Shown piece after piece: positions 11,478 to 23,377 of a DNA stretch of 64,000 nt. A program made the position numbers and the translations under genes. The first letter of the stretch is position 1. The number at the start of each line of letters is the position of its first letter. Origin of the DNA: Vitrella brassicaformis (lineage: Eukaryota; Sar; Vitrellaceae). The notes below the pieces were generated by a model. The model searched no databases. It had not been told where the DNA came from and saw only the letters and a list, made by a program, of their open reading frames with translations. The stretch spans positions 219,159-283,158 of the forward strand of contig CDMY01000677.1 in assembly GCA_001179505.1 (NCBI GenBank), read 5' to 3'.

Positions 11478-12080
11478 TTCTGGCCCCTCGAACTGTGACG
11501 CCTCCTCGATGTCGCCATGCTTTCTTGAGAAACACTCGGGGTGATGGTGACACGGATCGATCTCCCATTAAAGCACCGATTGACAGGTTAATGGTTCAAA
11601 AGTCCCCCTTCGCGAGACGAACGGGGAGAGACACAGGACTTGCTCCCAGTCCGTAGCTCGCAGTCTCCTCCCCTCAGCTCGAAAACGGGGAGCCGAGACA
11701 CACGGCTGCTTTGTCGTAACCTCATTCTTGTAGGAGCCGTCTGTCGTCAAACCCTACAGAGACACGACCTGAGCTAGAGTAGGGTTCGACGACACACGGC
11801 TCCTCCAAAAATTTGATTCTTGAGATTCCCGAAAAAAAGCCGTGTGTCTCGGCTCCTCCGTTTTCGATCTGAGGGGAGGAGACTGCGAGCTAAGGAGCAA
11901 GAGAGCCGCAAACACATGGAGCCGCTCCTAGGCACTCCCATGCCCACGGGTGCACCCTCACGACCACCGAGCTTCCCCCAGCAGCAAAGCAACTTGAAGG
12001 GGACGCCTCCAACGTCCACAGCAGACGGCACTCAAGCGTCATCTGTCAGGACCCAACCGTCGAGGTCAGCCCCGTTGTAG
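11478..12080. pseudogene. Inverted, degenerate copy of the HGH1/Gln-rich divergent promoter and both gene starts
   Basis: Read on the minus strand, 11605 down to about 11483 follows 3620-3742: the same CTTTTGAA, TTAACCTGT, TCGGTG, TGTCACCATCA and GAGTGTTTCTCAA words in the same order, then the HGH1 start codon (at about 11518) and its first dozen codons. A base is missing there, so the HGH1 frame breaks. On the plus strand, 11916-12080 repeats the first 55 or so codons of the Gln-rich gene (start MEPLLGTPMPTGAPSRPP) and then stops. The distance between the two start codons is 195 bp in the original and about 397 bp here; the extra sequence is filled by an inverted repeat (11640-11906). Neither partial gene can make its full product. 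Confidence 0.8.
11640..11906. repeat. Inverted repeat, arms about 66 bp
   Basis: Left arm about 11640-11706 and right arm about 11840-11906 are near-perfect reverse complements; both contain CTCCCCTCAG..CGAAAACGG, GAGCCGAGACACACGGC and AGCTCGCAGTCTCC in opposite orientation. The spacer is about 133 bp, and a further short inverted word (ACACACGGCTCC at 11793) pairs with the right arm. It sits inside the duplicated promoter. It may be a small non-autonomous mobile element (MITE-like) or a duplicated promoter unit; no target-site duplication was identified. Confidence 0.7.
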
Positions 12081-12212
12081 ATGTTGCTATGCTCAACGTT
12101 ACTCTCTGCTTCGAGGATCAAAAGTCGCATGCAAGCTCAGCTCGCGATCGGCCTCAGCGAAGAGATTTCGCAGTAGACCCTCCTGAGGTGCCAGCAGTGC
12201 CGTCTGTTTGAG

Positions 12213-15200
12213 ATGGATTCGTCGTCGGGCAGATTCTTTGCTGCGAGCAGCCGCGAGGGGCGGGCTGACTGCGTCGTCGTCGAGCAGCCGCAGCGAGATG
12301 CGGAGGCAAAAAGGGAGAAGCAAGGCACTGGGACGAAGCAGCAGGTGGGCAAACAGGAGCAAAAGACTCTCATCCCACGTGTGTTTGCTTGTGTGGCACG
12401 CATTTTGTTTGAATCTTCAGGAGAGTTCCGGAGGAGACCGTCAGATCTGCATCGACGTCAGAAAGTGCCCCATGACACTCGCGGTGGAGGTGCCTGCGGT
12501 GACGCCAAAGGCCACTGCAGCATCGACCGCAGAGATGGACGATGACACAGAGTGCCTATTTGGCCCCGACGCGGCTCGATGGGCGGCAAGCGCTCCCCCG
12601 GGGGCGTGCAGGATCACTCACAGCCTCACGCCTGCCGAGGACATCGACTCCTTGGAGGACGGCCTCTTCTCTGATGACACGGACACGTATATGAAGTCGG
12701 CAAAAGGTGTGACGGCCAGCGTCGGCGAGCGGCTCGGCATCGCCGCCGACCCCAAGAGCCGGCCCTTCGTGAAGCGTGTCGCCGCTCGCTTGGCCAAGGA
12801 TCTGGAGCGGTTCCGTCGCATCCTGATGCGTCTGGATGAGAGCAACGAGGAGTGCCAGTTGGCCACGGCCGACATGCTCTACCGGCTCGTCGCTGAGCGC
12901 CTGCTGGCGTTCGTGGCACCGTCGGACATTATCCGTATGGTGCAGACGATCTTGACGATTTTGAGCGTGAAGGTGGCGAGCAAGGGGGTGGACGTGGAAA
13001 TCCCCTGCGAGGTCAAGAGTCTGATCGCATTCCATCACATCGGGACGCTGCCGACAGACAAGCCCCTCTCCCCCGTCGACGTGGTGTCCGTCGCACGCCT
13101 GTACCTGATGCGGTGCGGGCTCCTCGTGGCACTCGAGCTTGCCCCTGCTGCGGCCATCGAGCTTCGCAACAGCTTCCTCCACACCCACAAGGCCACCATT
13201 CGCCAATTGCTCGACATCATCGTGGAGAGCGCACAGCCAGGGGTGGCTTTCGAGGCCGTGGCATTGCTGCGGGTGCTGTACAAGCCGAGCCCCCCAATTG
13301 CAGTAGCTGTGGAGCTGTGCAGCATATTTGTCGAGAGCTTGAAGGTGCCAGCGGACGAGCAGCCAGCGGGTGTGGAGGGGTTCTTCACGGTGCTCTTCAA
13401 CGCTGCACAACTCTGGAGCACACGTAAGCCGGCCAGCCAGCCAACCAGCCGTCAGACAGCGATCGGTCGACTCCTCCTGACGTTGTATATTGACTGATTG
13501 ACAGGTGAGGAGGAGTGGTCTGTGGTGAGGGCTGCACTGAGTGCCCACGTATACTCTCATTTCGGAGGCCTGGTCGACCTCATCGCTCATCGCCCAGCGT
13601 CGACGTACACGCGCTGGGCGGCCAGTCTCACCCTGGGCACCTTCATCCATGCGTCACTCACCCTGTGCATCACAAGAAGGAAAGGTATGTGCACATATGG
13701 ATCGGAGAAGGTAGGCGGGCCGAGTGCAGGCAGGTACGTGTTTGCGCAGCTGACGGCCACGCCCTCATCGAGATTGAGCAGCATGGTGTGGACAAGGTGC
13801 TTTCTCCCGCCCCGATGCCGATGGAGCCGCTTCGGCGTCTGGTGCTGGATGCAGTGGCCAGGGAGGGCCTGGTGACCGCTGCAAGCCTCGATTAGCGGCA
13901 TGAGCTGTCTGGGATGCTGATATCCAAGGCTCTACTCGTCCCGGCACTTCACATGATAGGTCGGTCAACTAAGGCGCGTCGTGGGCCTTGGGTGGGTGCG
14001 ATGTATTGATGTGTGTCCTTTGGGTAATTGATCGTGCAGAGGCCGGGGAGACCGACATTCTGGTAGAGGCGGGGTTTGTGTCGACTCTGATCAGTCTGTT
14101 GGACACCTGTGAGCGCATCGGAACAAGCGTATCGCTTTGTCTGATTTGCCTCAAGTCCCTGATCACGGGCCATCGAAAGGTCAGGTCTCCACCCACCCTG
14201 TGGCTACCACATTTGACCCGGCGGCGTGTGTATAGGTGCTTGAGACCGATGGCCTAGCGGAGGCCCTGTGTGGTGCGTTGCTGAAGGAAGCCCGTGGAGA
14301 GTTCCTCCACTGCGAAGGACTAGGGTACTTTCGCGACGTTGATCGCATGTACGCCATCGACCTACTCAAGGGACTCGTGAGGTGAGTCAGTGAGGGACGG
14401 CTGGAGGGAGGGATTTACTGCGAAGCATCTCTCTCTGTGTGTGTCTGTGCCTGTCTGTCTGCAGCTATGGCAGATCGCTGGGTGGCAAGACGGCGCACAA
14501 TCCCTACACACGCCAGATACTGCAGGTACCAATGTTGCAATATGAGCATCCACATCCACGAGCCCCATCCACCTGCCTGTATCCATCAGCTGGAGTCGGT
14601 CAAGGCCATGCGGGCCCGCAAGAACAACATCAACGTGCCACCGCAGGTCAGCCGCGCACACCGCACCAGGCACGAGACCCATGCACCCACCCCGGCTGCC
14701 ATGACTGTCTGCAGGTGTCGGCCTTCTTTGACTCGCTGGCACACCAGGACAAGAGGGACAGCAAGGCCAAGTCGACTCAGCCGTCCTTGTCGGATGCTCA
14801 GCTGGCGGCAAAGGACAGAGAGGCGCAGCGCAGAGCAGACGAGCTCATCGAGGAGGAACGGCGCGAGAAGGCAGCCAAGACCAAGAAAAACAACAAAGCC
14901 AAGAAGGGCAAGGCCTCCGAGTCGGCAGTGGAGCCGTCCCTGCCCTCAACGGCCGCACCAAGCAGGTGGGAGGGACAGCCACACGCACCACCACAGACCA
15001 GTTGGAACACTGCGTGTCTGCTGTGTGCAGGTCGTCGTCTACTGTAGTGGAGGAGGACGTGGAGCCGCCCACGCCGTCTTCATCCAGTGCCGACACGTGA
15101 GCAACCAACCAATCTACTTGGCGCGATGTACGCCCAACCTCCATAGCATGTGTCTGAGCGGCCTCTTTTGTAGGTCGGTTCCGTCGGTTGCACTTGCAGC

Positions 15201-18200
15201 GGATGGGGGGCAGCGAGAGGGATTGATCGAGTCGACAGCGAATGAGGAGAGCGACGACAACAACGGCGACAGTGACGACATGCTCATCAACTCGGCTTTC
15301 GGCCAGCACGCACGACAGAACAACACCGACAGCCACAAAACACACAAGACCGGCAAACAGGGCATGAAAGACCTTCTCACACCCACCCCTGACCCGAAGC
15401 CACTGCCCCCGCCCCGCCCCTCCACCACGTCCACCGAGAAGGGGCAGGGCCGTCACGGCAAACCCCGCCTCTCCACGGCCACTGCGTCCCTCCCCGCGGC
15501 TGTGGATGGGCAGCAGCACAACCACACCAACACCAGCACCAACAAGAAACAAACGGCGGCCCCCCCGCGATTCGGGCAAGGTTCGCTGGCCCCCTTCGCC
15601 AAGGTGATGGTGCCCGCAGAGGTGGACGATGACAAGGAGGGGACAGTCAGCCACAACGCGGCTCAATGGGCGGCGGCAAACGCTCCCCCAGAAACCTACG
15701 ACATCGAACTCAGCCTCAAACCCGTCAAGGACATCGACGCCTTGGAGGACGGCCTCTTCTCTAACGACATGCAGACGTACATGGCGTCGGCACAAGGTGT
15801 GACGGCCAGCGTCGGCGAGCTGCCGCTGCCGGTTCTGAGACTCAACCCCAAGAGCCCTGAGTTCGTCAAGCGCGTCGCCGCTCGCCTCGGCAGGGATCGG
15901 GAGGCCTTTCGTCGCATCCTGATGCGTCTGGTGGACGAAAGGAACAAGGAGTGCCAGGTGGCGACTGCCGACATGCTGTACCGCCTCGTCTCTGAGGGTC
16001 TGCTGTCGTTCGTGGCCCCGTCGGACATCACCCACATGGTGCAGGAGATCTGGACGGTTGTGGGGGTGGACTTGGCGAGCAAGGGGGTGTTGGTCGAGCT
16101 CCGCGGTGAGGTGAAGAGCCTTGTCGCCTTCCAGCTCATCGGGACGCTACCGACAGACAAGCCCTTCCCCCCCGTCGATGTGGTGCTCAAAGCTCGCATG
16201 TACCTGATGCGATGCGGGCTCAAGTCGGCCCGCAACAGCCTCCTGCAGACCCACAAGGCCACCATCTGCCAAGTGCTCAGCATCGTGCTGGAGAGCGGCC
16301 CGCAAGGGGTGGGTTCTGAGGCTATTCGATTGGTGCAGGCGATATACGAGCCGAGCCCGCCCGTCACGCTGCCCGTCGCCGTGGCGGTTGAGGTGTGCAG
16401 CATGTTTGTAGAGGCCCTGCAGCTGCCAGCGGACCAGCAGCCTGCGGGTGCGAGGGACTTCTTCGCGGTCATGTTCAACGCCACAACACTCTGGATGATA
16501 GGTAAACAAAGAGGGATCGACTTCTGTCATGCAACTTGTGTCTTGATTGACAGGTGAGGAGGAGTGGTCTGTGGTGAGGGCTGCGCTGAGTTCCCACGTA
16601 TACTCTCATTTCGGAGGCCTGGTCGACCTCATCGCTCATCGCCCAGCGTCGACGTACACCCGTTGGGCGGCCAGTCTCACCCTGGGCACCTTCATCCATG
16701 CGTCACTCACCCTGTGCATCAAAAGAAGGAAAGGTATGTGCACATATGGATCGGAGAAGGTAGGCGGGCCGAGTGCAGGCAGGTACGTGTTTGCGCAGCT
16801 GACGGTCACGCGCTCATCGAGATTGAGCAGCATGGTGTGGACAAGGTGCTTTCTCCCGCCCCGATGCCGATGGAGCCGCTTCGGCGTCTGGTGCTGGATG
16901 CAGTGGCCAGGGAGGGCCTGGTGACCGCTGCAAGCCTCGATTAGCGGCATGAGCTGTCTGGGATGCTGATATCCAAGGCTCTACTCGTCCCGGCACTTCA
17001 CATGATAGGTCGGTCAACTAAGGCGCGTCGTGGGCCTTGGGTGGGTGCGATGTATTGATGTGTGTGTTCTTGTGGGTGACTGATTGTGCAGAGGCCGGGG
17101 AGACCGACATTCTGGTAGAGGCGGGGTTTGTGTCGACTCTGATCAGTCTGTTGGACACCTGTGAGCGCATCGGAACAAGCGTATCGCTTTGTCTGATTTG
17201 CCTCAAGTCCCTGTTCACAAAACATCGCAAGGTCCGTCCGGAAGCCACCCTTCATCCAGCACATCGACCTTGTGGCGTGTGTGTATAGGTGCTTGAGACC
17301 GATGGCCTGACGGAGGCCCTGTGTGGTTTGCTGCTGAAGGACGCCCGGGGAGAGCTCATATACGGCGATGGGCGAGAGTGCTTTCGCGACGTTGATCGCA
17401 TGTGCGCCATCGACCTACTCAAGGCACTCGTCAGGTGAGTCAGTGAGGGAAGGCTGGAGGGAGGGATTTACTGCGAAGCATCTCTCTCTGTGTGTGTCTG
17501 TTCTGTCTGTCTGCAGCTATGGCAGGTCGCTGGGTGGCAAGACGGCGCACAATCCCTACACACGTCAGATACTGCAGGTACCATGGTTGCAATATGAGCA
17601 TCCACATCCACGAGCCCCATCCACCTGCCTGTATCCATCAGCTGGAGTCGGTCAAGGCCATGCGGGCCCGCAAGAACAACATCAACGTGCCACCGCAGGT
17701 CAGCCGCGCACACCGCACCAGGCACGAGACCCATGCACCCGACCCGGCTGCCATGACTGTCTGCAGGTGTCGGCCTTCTTCGACTCGCTGGCACAGCAGG
17801 ACAAGAGGGGCAGCAAGGCCAAGTCGACTCAGCCGTACTTGTCGGATGCTCAGCTGGCGGCCAGGGACAGAGAGGCGCAGCGCAGAGCGGACGAGCTCAT
17901 CGAGGAGGAACGGCGCGAGAAGGCAGCCAAGACCAAGAAAAACAACAAAGCCAAGAAGGGCAAGGCCCCCGAGTCGGCGACGGAGCCGTCAGTGCCCTCA
18001 CCAACGGCCGCACCGACCAGGTGTGAAGGAAAGCCACCCACTCCACCACCACAGACCAGACGCAACGTCTTTTCATCCGTGTGTCTGCTGTGCGCAGGTC
18101 GTCGTCTACGGTAGTGGAGGAGGACGTGGAGCCGCCTGCTCCCTCCTCATCCAGTGCCGACACGTGAGCAACCAACCAATCCACTCGACGCGATGTACGC

Positions 18201-20153
18201 CCAACATCCATAGCATGTGTCTGAGCGGCCTCTTTTGTAGGTCGGTTCCGTCGGTTGCACCTGCAGCGGACGGGGGGCAGCGAGAGGGATTGATCGAGCC
18301 GACGGCGAATGAGGAGAGCGACGACAACAACGGCGACAGTGACGACATGCTCATCAACTCGGCGTTCGGCCAGCATGCACGACAGAAGACCACCGACAGC
18401 CACAAAACCAAGACCGGCAAACAGGGCATGAAAGACCTTCTCACACCCACCCCTCATGCGAAGCCACTGCCCCCGCCCCGCCCCTCCACCACGTCCACCG
18501 AGAAGGGGCAGGGCCGTCGCGGCAAACCCCGCTTCTCCACGGCCACTGCGTGCCTCCCCGCGGCTGTGGATGGGCATCAGCACAACCACACCAACACCAG
18601 CACCAACAAGAAACAAACAGCGGCCCCCCCGCGAGTCGGGCAAGGTTCGCTGGCCCCCTTCGCCAAGGGGATGGTGACGCTGAAGCCCCCACATGGCAGA
18701 GGGAGTGGGCCGATGGCTCGCGGCCCACCTGTCCCGGAGGGCCCCTCTCGCTCTACGACAGCCGGGAGTGGCGCCGGCAGGGGCCTGATGTCTCTGTTTG
18801 CTAATGAGTCGACTCCACCGCCCCGCCCCCTCTCCCCGCCCCCATACCCAACACTCCCGTCAGCCGAAGAGCTCAGAAAGGCCGACCAGTGGCAGGAGCA
18901 GCAGCAGCAGGCGACATTCGAAGCCGAGTGGCCGAGGTAAGACAGACTATAGCGGTCGAAACTTCTGCACCTCTGATCTGCCTGTATGTCTGTAGTCTCC
19001 CTACTACACCTGCGTCAGCCGCTTTCGGCCCGTCGTCACCACGGCCACCTGTCAACCCACAGTGAGGCACATGATTCTGCCGATCGATAAGTGCATTCAT
19101 GAGCTGTGTCACTCATCGTTCGGTGTGCACGCAGTACTCCACCGTTGCCCGTTAGCCATGACGGCCCCATCAACATCGGCTTCTCAAGCGTTGCCCTGCC
19201 ACACGATCCCATTCCTCTCTCCCCGCCCGGCTCGCCACTCCCTCTCTTGCCGATGTCGCACTCGGATGGCCCCCCCGCCGTCGCTGCTGGTGGTGAGGGG
19301 CCGTCATCTTCGGTCGACCCGTTCTACGACGACCATGACAGTGACGATGACATGCATGTGCCGCCCCCGCCGCCAATATTCGAATGGGAAGAGGATGAGG
19401 ACAGCGGCTACGGTACCCCAGCACCAGCACCAGCAGCGGCATCATCGAGTAGTGCATCCATCCCGTCTGCTGCCAACGGGAGAGCGGGTGGGTGAACACG
19501 GCACCGAACAGAGTGGCCAAGGGGCGAATCAATCATGTGTGTCATGAGCAAGGTTTGGCACGTGTGTGCTGTCCGTCCGTCTGCAGGTCTTCTGAGGGCC
19601 ATGGCGATATGTACCACTTGATGCTGCAGATGCAGCTCGAGATGCAAGCCATGAGACAACAGTGAGCCAGCCGAGAGGCAGCCACCAAACGAACCGAATG
19701 CCAGCCTTCTCCTTCGTTTCCCATTTCAGGCTCGCCCAGATGAGTGGGCAGCAGTCCTCACAGCAGCCCCCATCCAGCAGCTCGTCGGCTCCTCCACCCC
19801 CTCTCCCTCTCCCTGCCCCTCTCCCTGCCCCTGCCCCACCCACCACTCAGTCTCAGCCAAGCGGCCAGTGCTGTGTGTGTTACGGCGAGCACGGCCCGGC
19901 CACTTTCGCCTTCGTCCCCTGCAGGCATCTGTGTTTGTGCGCGCATTGCCACCAGCAGTACAAGGCCCGTCACGACCAGAAGGTGGCGCGGGTGCAGCAG
20001 CGGAACCGCACCAGGGACAAGCCGCTGCCGCTGGCGCAGTACCGATGTCCCTACTGCAATGGCGAGGCGGTGCACTCTGACACGCTTCCCAACCTCCGGC
20101 AGTGGGTGGAGCAGATTCACACGATCGACGGAGGCGACGAGCTGTGCGTTTAA
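12213..20153 (+). CDS. Armadillo-like / RING protein gene made of two fused tandem units (two in-frame TAGs)
   Basis: Twenty-four exons join in frame: 12213-12344, 12421-13423, 13505-13684, 13750-13959, 14040-14179, 14236-14381, 14465-14525, 14590-14646, 14715-14965, 15031-15096, 15174-16501, 16554-16733, 16799-17008, 17092-17231, 17289-17434, 17517-17577, 17642-17698, 17767-18020, 18098-18163, 18241-18936, 18996-19061, 19135-19491, 19587-19661 and 19730-20153; the total, 6306 nt, is 2102 codons. Each unit has a helical repeat region (for example KRVAARL, RFRRILMRL, ATADMLYRLV), then EAGETDILVEAGFVSTLISLL, a Lys/Glu-rich coil and a disordered tail. Only the second unit continues to a Gly/Pro-rich linker and a C-terminal RING: CCVCYGEHG, FVPCRHLCLCAHC, YRCPYC. 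RING domains recruit E2 enzymes, so an E3 role is likely. The frame carries TAG at 13893-13895 and 16942-16944, the same place in each unit; either a tiny intron removes it or the gene is interrupted. Confidence 0.7.
12541..15606 (+). repeat. Tandem duplication, unit 1
   Basis: About 3.06 kb, repeated by 15607-18670. Exon count, exon phases and most intron sequences agree between units. The junction falls inside one exon at FGQGSLAPFAK, where unit 1 runs straight into the start of unit 2. Confidence 0.88.
15607..18670 (+). repeat. Tandem duplication, unit 2
   Basis: Second copy of the 12541-15606 unit. At its own FGQGSLAPFAK the sequence leaves the repeat and continues into the unique Pro/Gly-rich and RING-coding exons, showing that this is the original 3' context. 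Confidence 0.88.
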
Positions 20154-20843
20154 GTTGAGAAGAGATGAAGGCCGTGTGTGGTGTGGGGGTGGATTTAAGT
20201 GTTGCCGAGGGGTTTAAGTGTCGGATGTCTTCCGTCACGGGCATTTTTGCCCCTACCGCTCGCTCACTAAGTCATTCCATTGCACTACACTACATAGCCA
20301 TTCATCCATTCGTTCATTCATTCAGGTGTTTGTGTGTGTAGGTATATATATATATACGTTGTCTGTCCTGAATCAATCAATGAGTGCATGTGCGTACCCA
20401 CTCGCTGTTCGTGTGCATGTGCGTATTTATCCAGGTCTTGTGTATGTGCTCAGACGGGGGGCGAGGGTGGGCGGAGGACATACACACAGACATACATGTG
20501 CATGGTGTCAAGGAAGGTTGGTCTATCAACTTTCTTGTAGCCGCTGTCCCGCTGATGCACTCATCCCACCCCCTTCCTCCCTACCTGTCTGCCTGCCATG
20601 TGCGTACCTACTCGCTGTTCGTGTGCATGTGCATATTTGTCCAGGTCTTGTATTGATGTGCTCCGACGGGGTGCGTGGGTGATGGTGGACATACGTATAC
20701 GTGGTATCAAGGAAGGTGCATTCATTCACACACTCATGAATGGAATGGCACGTCAGAGTGTCCAACCAACGTTGCGGGCATCGTCATCCCTCTCTCGCAC
20801 GCCAACAAACGAAAAGCAATGCAGTCATACATTTGTACACGCA
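20154..20843. other. Convergent intergenic gap with a direct repeat
   Basis: Between the RING gene and the BRCT gene, which converge. A unit of about 120 bp at 20391-20520 is repeated at 20599-20718 (shared words CGTACC.ACTCGCTGTTCG, TCCAGGTCTTGT, GTGTCAAGGAAGGT or close variants). No coding signal. Confidence 0.7.
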
Positions 20844-23265
20844 CTACAGCTGGGACTGGTCCACCCCACTATCGTCCACACGCCTCTTCTTCGGCACCCG
20901 CTTCAACTTACGCCTCACTGCCGGCCTCTCACACGCGACCGCCCTCTCAATCCCATCTCCATCACACGACATCCCTCCCCCTCCCTCTCCCCCCGCCCCA
21001 GCCTGGCTCTCGCGAGGCCGCTTGACCAGCCGCTTGATCAGCCGCTTGTTGGCGCTGCTGCCCACCTGGCTGCCCTCCTCAACGTCGATCGGCGATGAAG
21101 ACGACATGCCCACCATGCCATTAGCATCAGCACTGACAGCAGCAGGTGCAGGTGCAGGTGCTGCTTCTGATGTTGGCTGGTTCCGGGGAGAAGGTGGAGG
21201 GGACGACGCCAGAAAGTCGCCGAAGATCTGATCGAGAATATCCCTCTCTGGCGGCTCTTCTGGTGCACCAGCTGCGGGGCCCGTAGCATCGCCGGCTGCT
21301 GCAGCTGCTGCTGGTGCTGCTGCTGGTGGGAGAGACGGTGATGGAGGGGCCTGTGGGGGTGGTGCAGGGGTGTCTTCGGGGTCATCGGATGGGAAGAAGA
21401 AGTCGTTGATGTCAAATCCTAGGACGGGCGAGGCCGGAGCGTCCGCGGCAGGTGGCTCGGGTCGCTCGGACGACCGCCTGAGCTCGAGTGCCCGCTGATC
21501 TCGCTCATAGGCGGCCTCGTGACGCCTGATCAACACACACACACACACACACACAGAGAGAGAGAGGCAGGTAGGTGTGAGAATGATTGCCCGTTGTTCA
21601 GTGCCACACCGTTTCCGGTCAGGCGCGAGGCTCTCCCACTGCTCCTGCAGGTTCCTCACCAACTCATCTACCTGCATCCATGACAACAAACAGTCGAAGA
21701 AGACGTGATAGGTCGCCACAGCAGGCATGTGCGTGTGCGTTGGTGTTTGGCTCACCTCGGCGTACGGGCATTCGCCTCGCTTGAAGACGAGCATCTCATC
21801 CACGAAACGACTCCTGGGCGACCGCACAGCCTCCCCATTAGGAACACCCTCCTCGACCACACTGAACACACCACACAAATCGACATATGACCAATGTTGG
21901 CAGGTGTTACCAGGTAAGTCCGCTTTCTCACCGTTTCTTCTTCTTCCTGGCGGCGGCCTTCGGTCTCAGCGGCTTTGGCCCCGCCTTGCGCTTGGCCGCC
22001 CGCCGCACCCTCTCAGGCACCACATCCACACGCCCACCACTGCTATGCCCTGCCGCCGGAGCCGCCGCCTTAGCCGAACCAGCAGCAGCGGCCGGCTGCC
22101 CTTCATCCACTGCCGCCTCCTCCCCGTCCCCATTATCGGGCCCCTGTGGTAGCTCCTGTTTGTCCAGTATCTCCTTGATGTCGGTCTCATAGAGGACGAG
22201 GACCTTCTTGGCTATCGACGGGTCGTTGTTGAGCGCCATGGCGGCCTCGTACTTGGTGGTGCTCGTCACCGCCCGCCCGTCCTTGAGGTAGCTGCCCACC
22301 ACCAGGTAATCGGTGTTGCGCGTGACACTGCTCTGCACCTTGCCCCCGAGTGCCCTGACTGGCCTCTCCGCGTCCTTCCTCGTCAGCTTCTTCAGCTCGC
22401 CCGTGAAGACAAAGCTAGCTCCAGCAAAGGGGTACTCGCGTGTCGGGAGCTCGGGCTCCTTCTTGGGCTTCCTGGGACCCCTCCTTGCCTTGGCCTTGGC
22501 CTTGCCCTTGGCGCCCGCTGCTGTCCCAAAGCTCAGGGGAATGCGGCGGGGACCACTCCCGCTGGTTTTCGCCCCTGGATGTGGCTGCCTATCGTCTTGT
22601 GGTGCGGCCTGGGGCGCAAGCTGGGCAGCGAGGGGCGCGTCGTCATCCCATAGCAGCGGGTCGGTGGTCCCCCTGGCATTGTTGGCGTCAACAGCGTGGT
22701 CGCTGGATGGCGTCACCATGTCGATTGGTGGAGGGGGAGGGGCAGACGCACGGGGAGGGATGGGAGGAGGGGCAGGGGAGGGAGCGGGGCAGACCATGCC
22801 CGCCGGGTGATGCAGACAGGCGCGGCTGATCATTCCGATGATGTGGTGGCAGATGCCGTACTCTAGAAACACGTGGCAGTCGCTGCACGCCTTGTCCACC
22901 AAAGCCAGCTCATCGCCATAGCGCAAGGCCGCACGCACTTCATGAGAACGACCGCTGCTGCTCTTGGTGGAGCTGCATCGGCTTGATAGCACCCACTGCC
23001 TGCCGCCATCCACCTCGTTGGTCGTGTTGCGAGCAGAGAGGTTGCTGATGAGCTCCGGTTTCTTCAGTACGCCGGAGCGGACAGCCATGAGGTTGTAGAA
23101 GGTCTGTGGGACGGTCGCTGACTCATGCCGAATCGGCGAAAGGTGTCCCAGGTCCTCTAACTCCTCCTCCTCCTCACGACAAATCAAAGCCGCCACCTCC
23201 TCCTCAGTCACAGTGGCTCTGTGATGCCAATACGGCTCCTCCAAATCAGTATTCTGCGGTTCCAT
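20844..23265 (-). CDS. SWIM-like zinc finger and BRCT domain protein
   Basis: Four exons on the minus strand: 21932-23265, 21756-21861, 21610-21671 and 20844-21525, coding 727 residues. Around residues 130-155 is [16 protein letters not shown], close to a SWIM zinc finger (Cys-Cys then Cys-x-His). After a Pro-rich linker comes a BRCT domain beginning [20 protein letters not shown], with the typical [20 protein letters not shown] and KYEAAM words, as in RFC1 and NAD-dependent ligases. A Lys/Arg-rich stretch ending RKKKKR follows, probably a nuclear signal. The last exon is disordered, with acidic DINDFFFP-like patches and a basic end. BRCT domains bind DNA ends or phosphopeptides, so a nuclear role in DNA repair or chromatin is likely. 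ATG 23265 is chosen; its divergent neighbour starts at 23378. Confidence 0.78.
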
Positions 23266-23377
23266 CGTGAATTCATACACAATTCAAAAACTGAGGACAT
23301 TAGCTCGCAAGCTCGCAACAACGGTTCAGCCGTTGGTGGGCGTCTTCTTTTGGGCGCCTTTTGCATCACGCCGAGTG
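23266..23377. promoter_or_regulatory. Short divergent promoter (BRCT / unknown)
   Basis: 112 bp between opposite starts, with a doubled word TAGCTCGCAAGCTCGCAAC at about 23299, about 75 bp upstream of ATG 23378. Confidence 0.5.
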
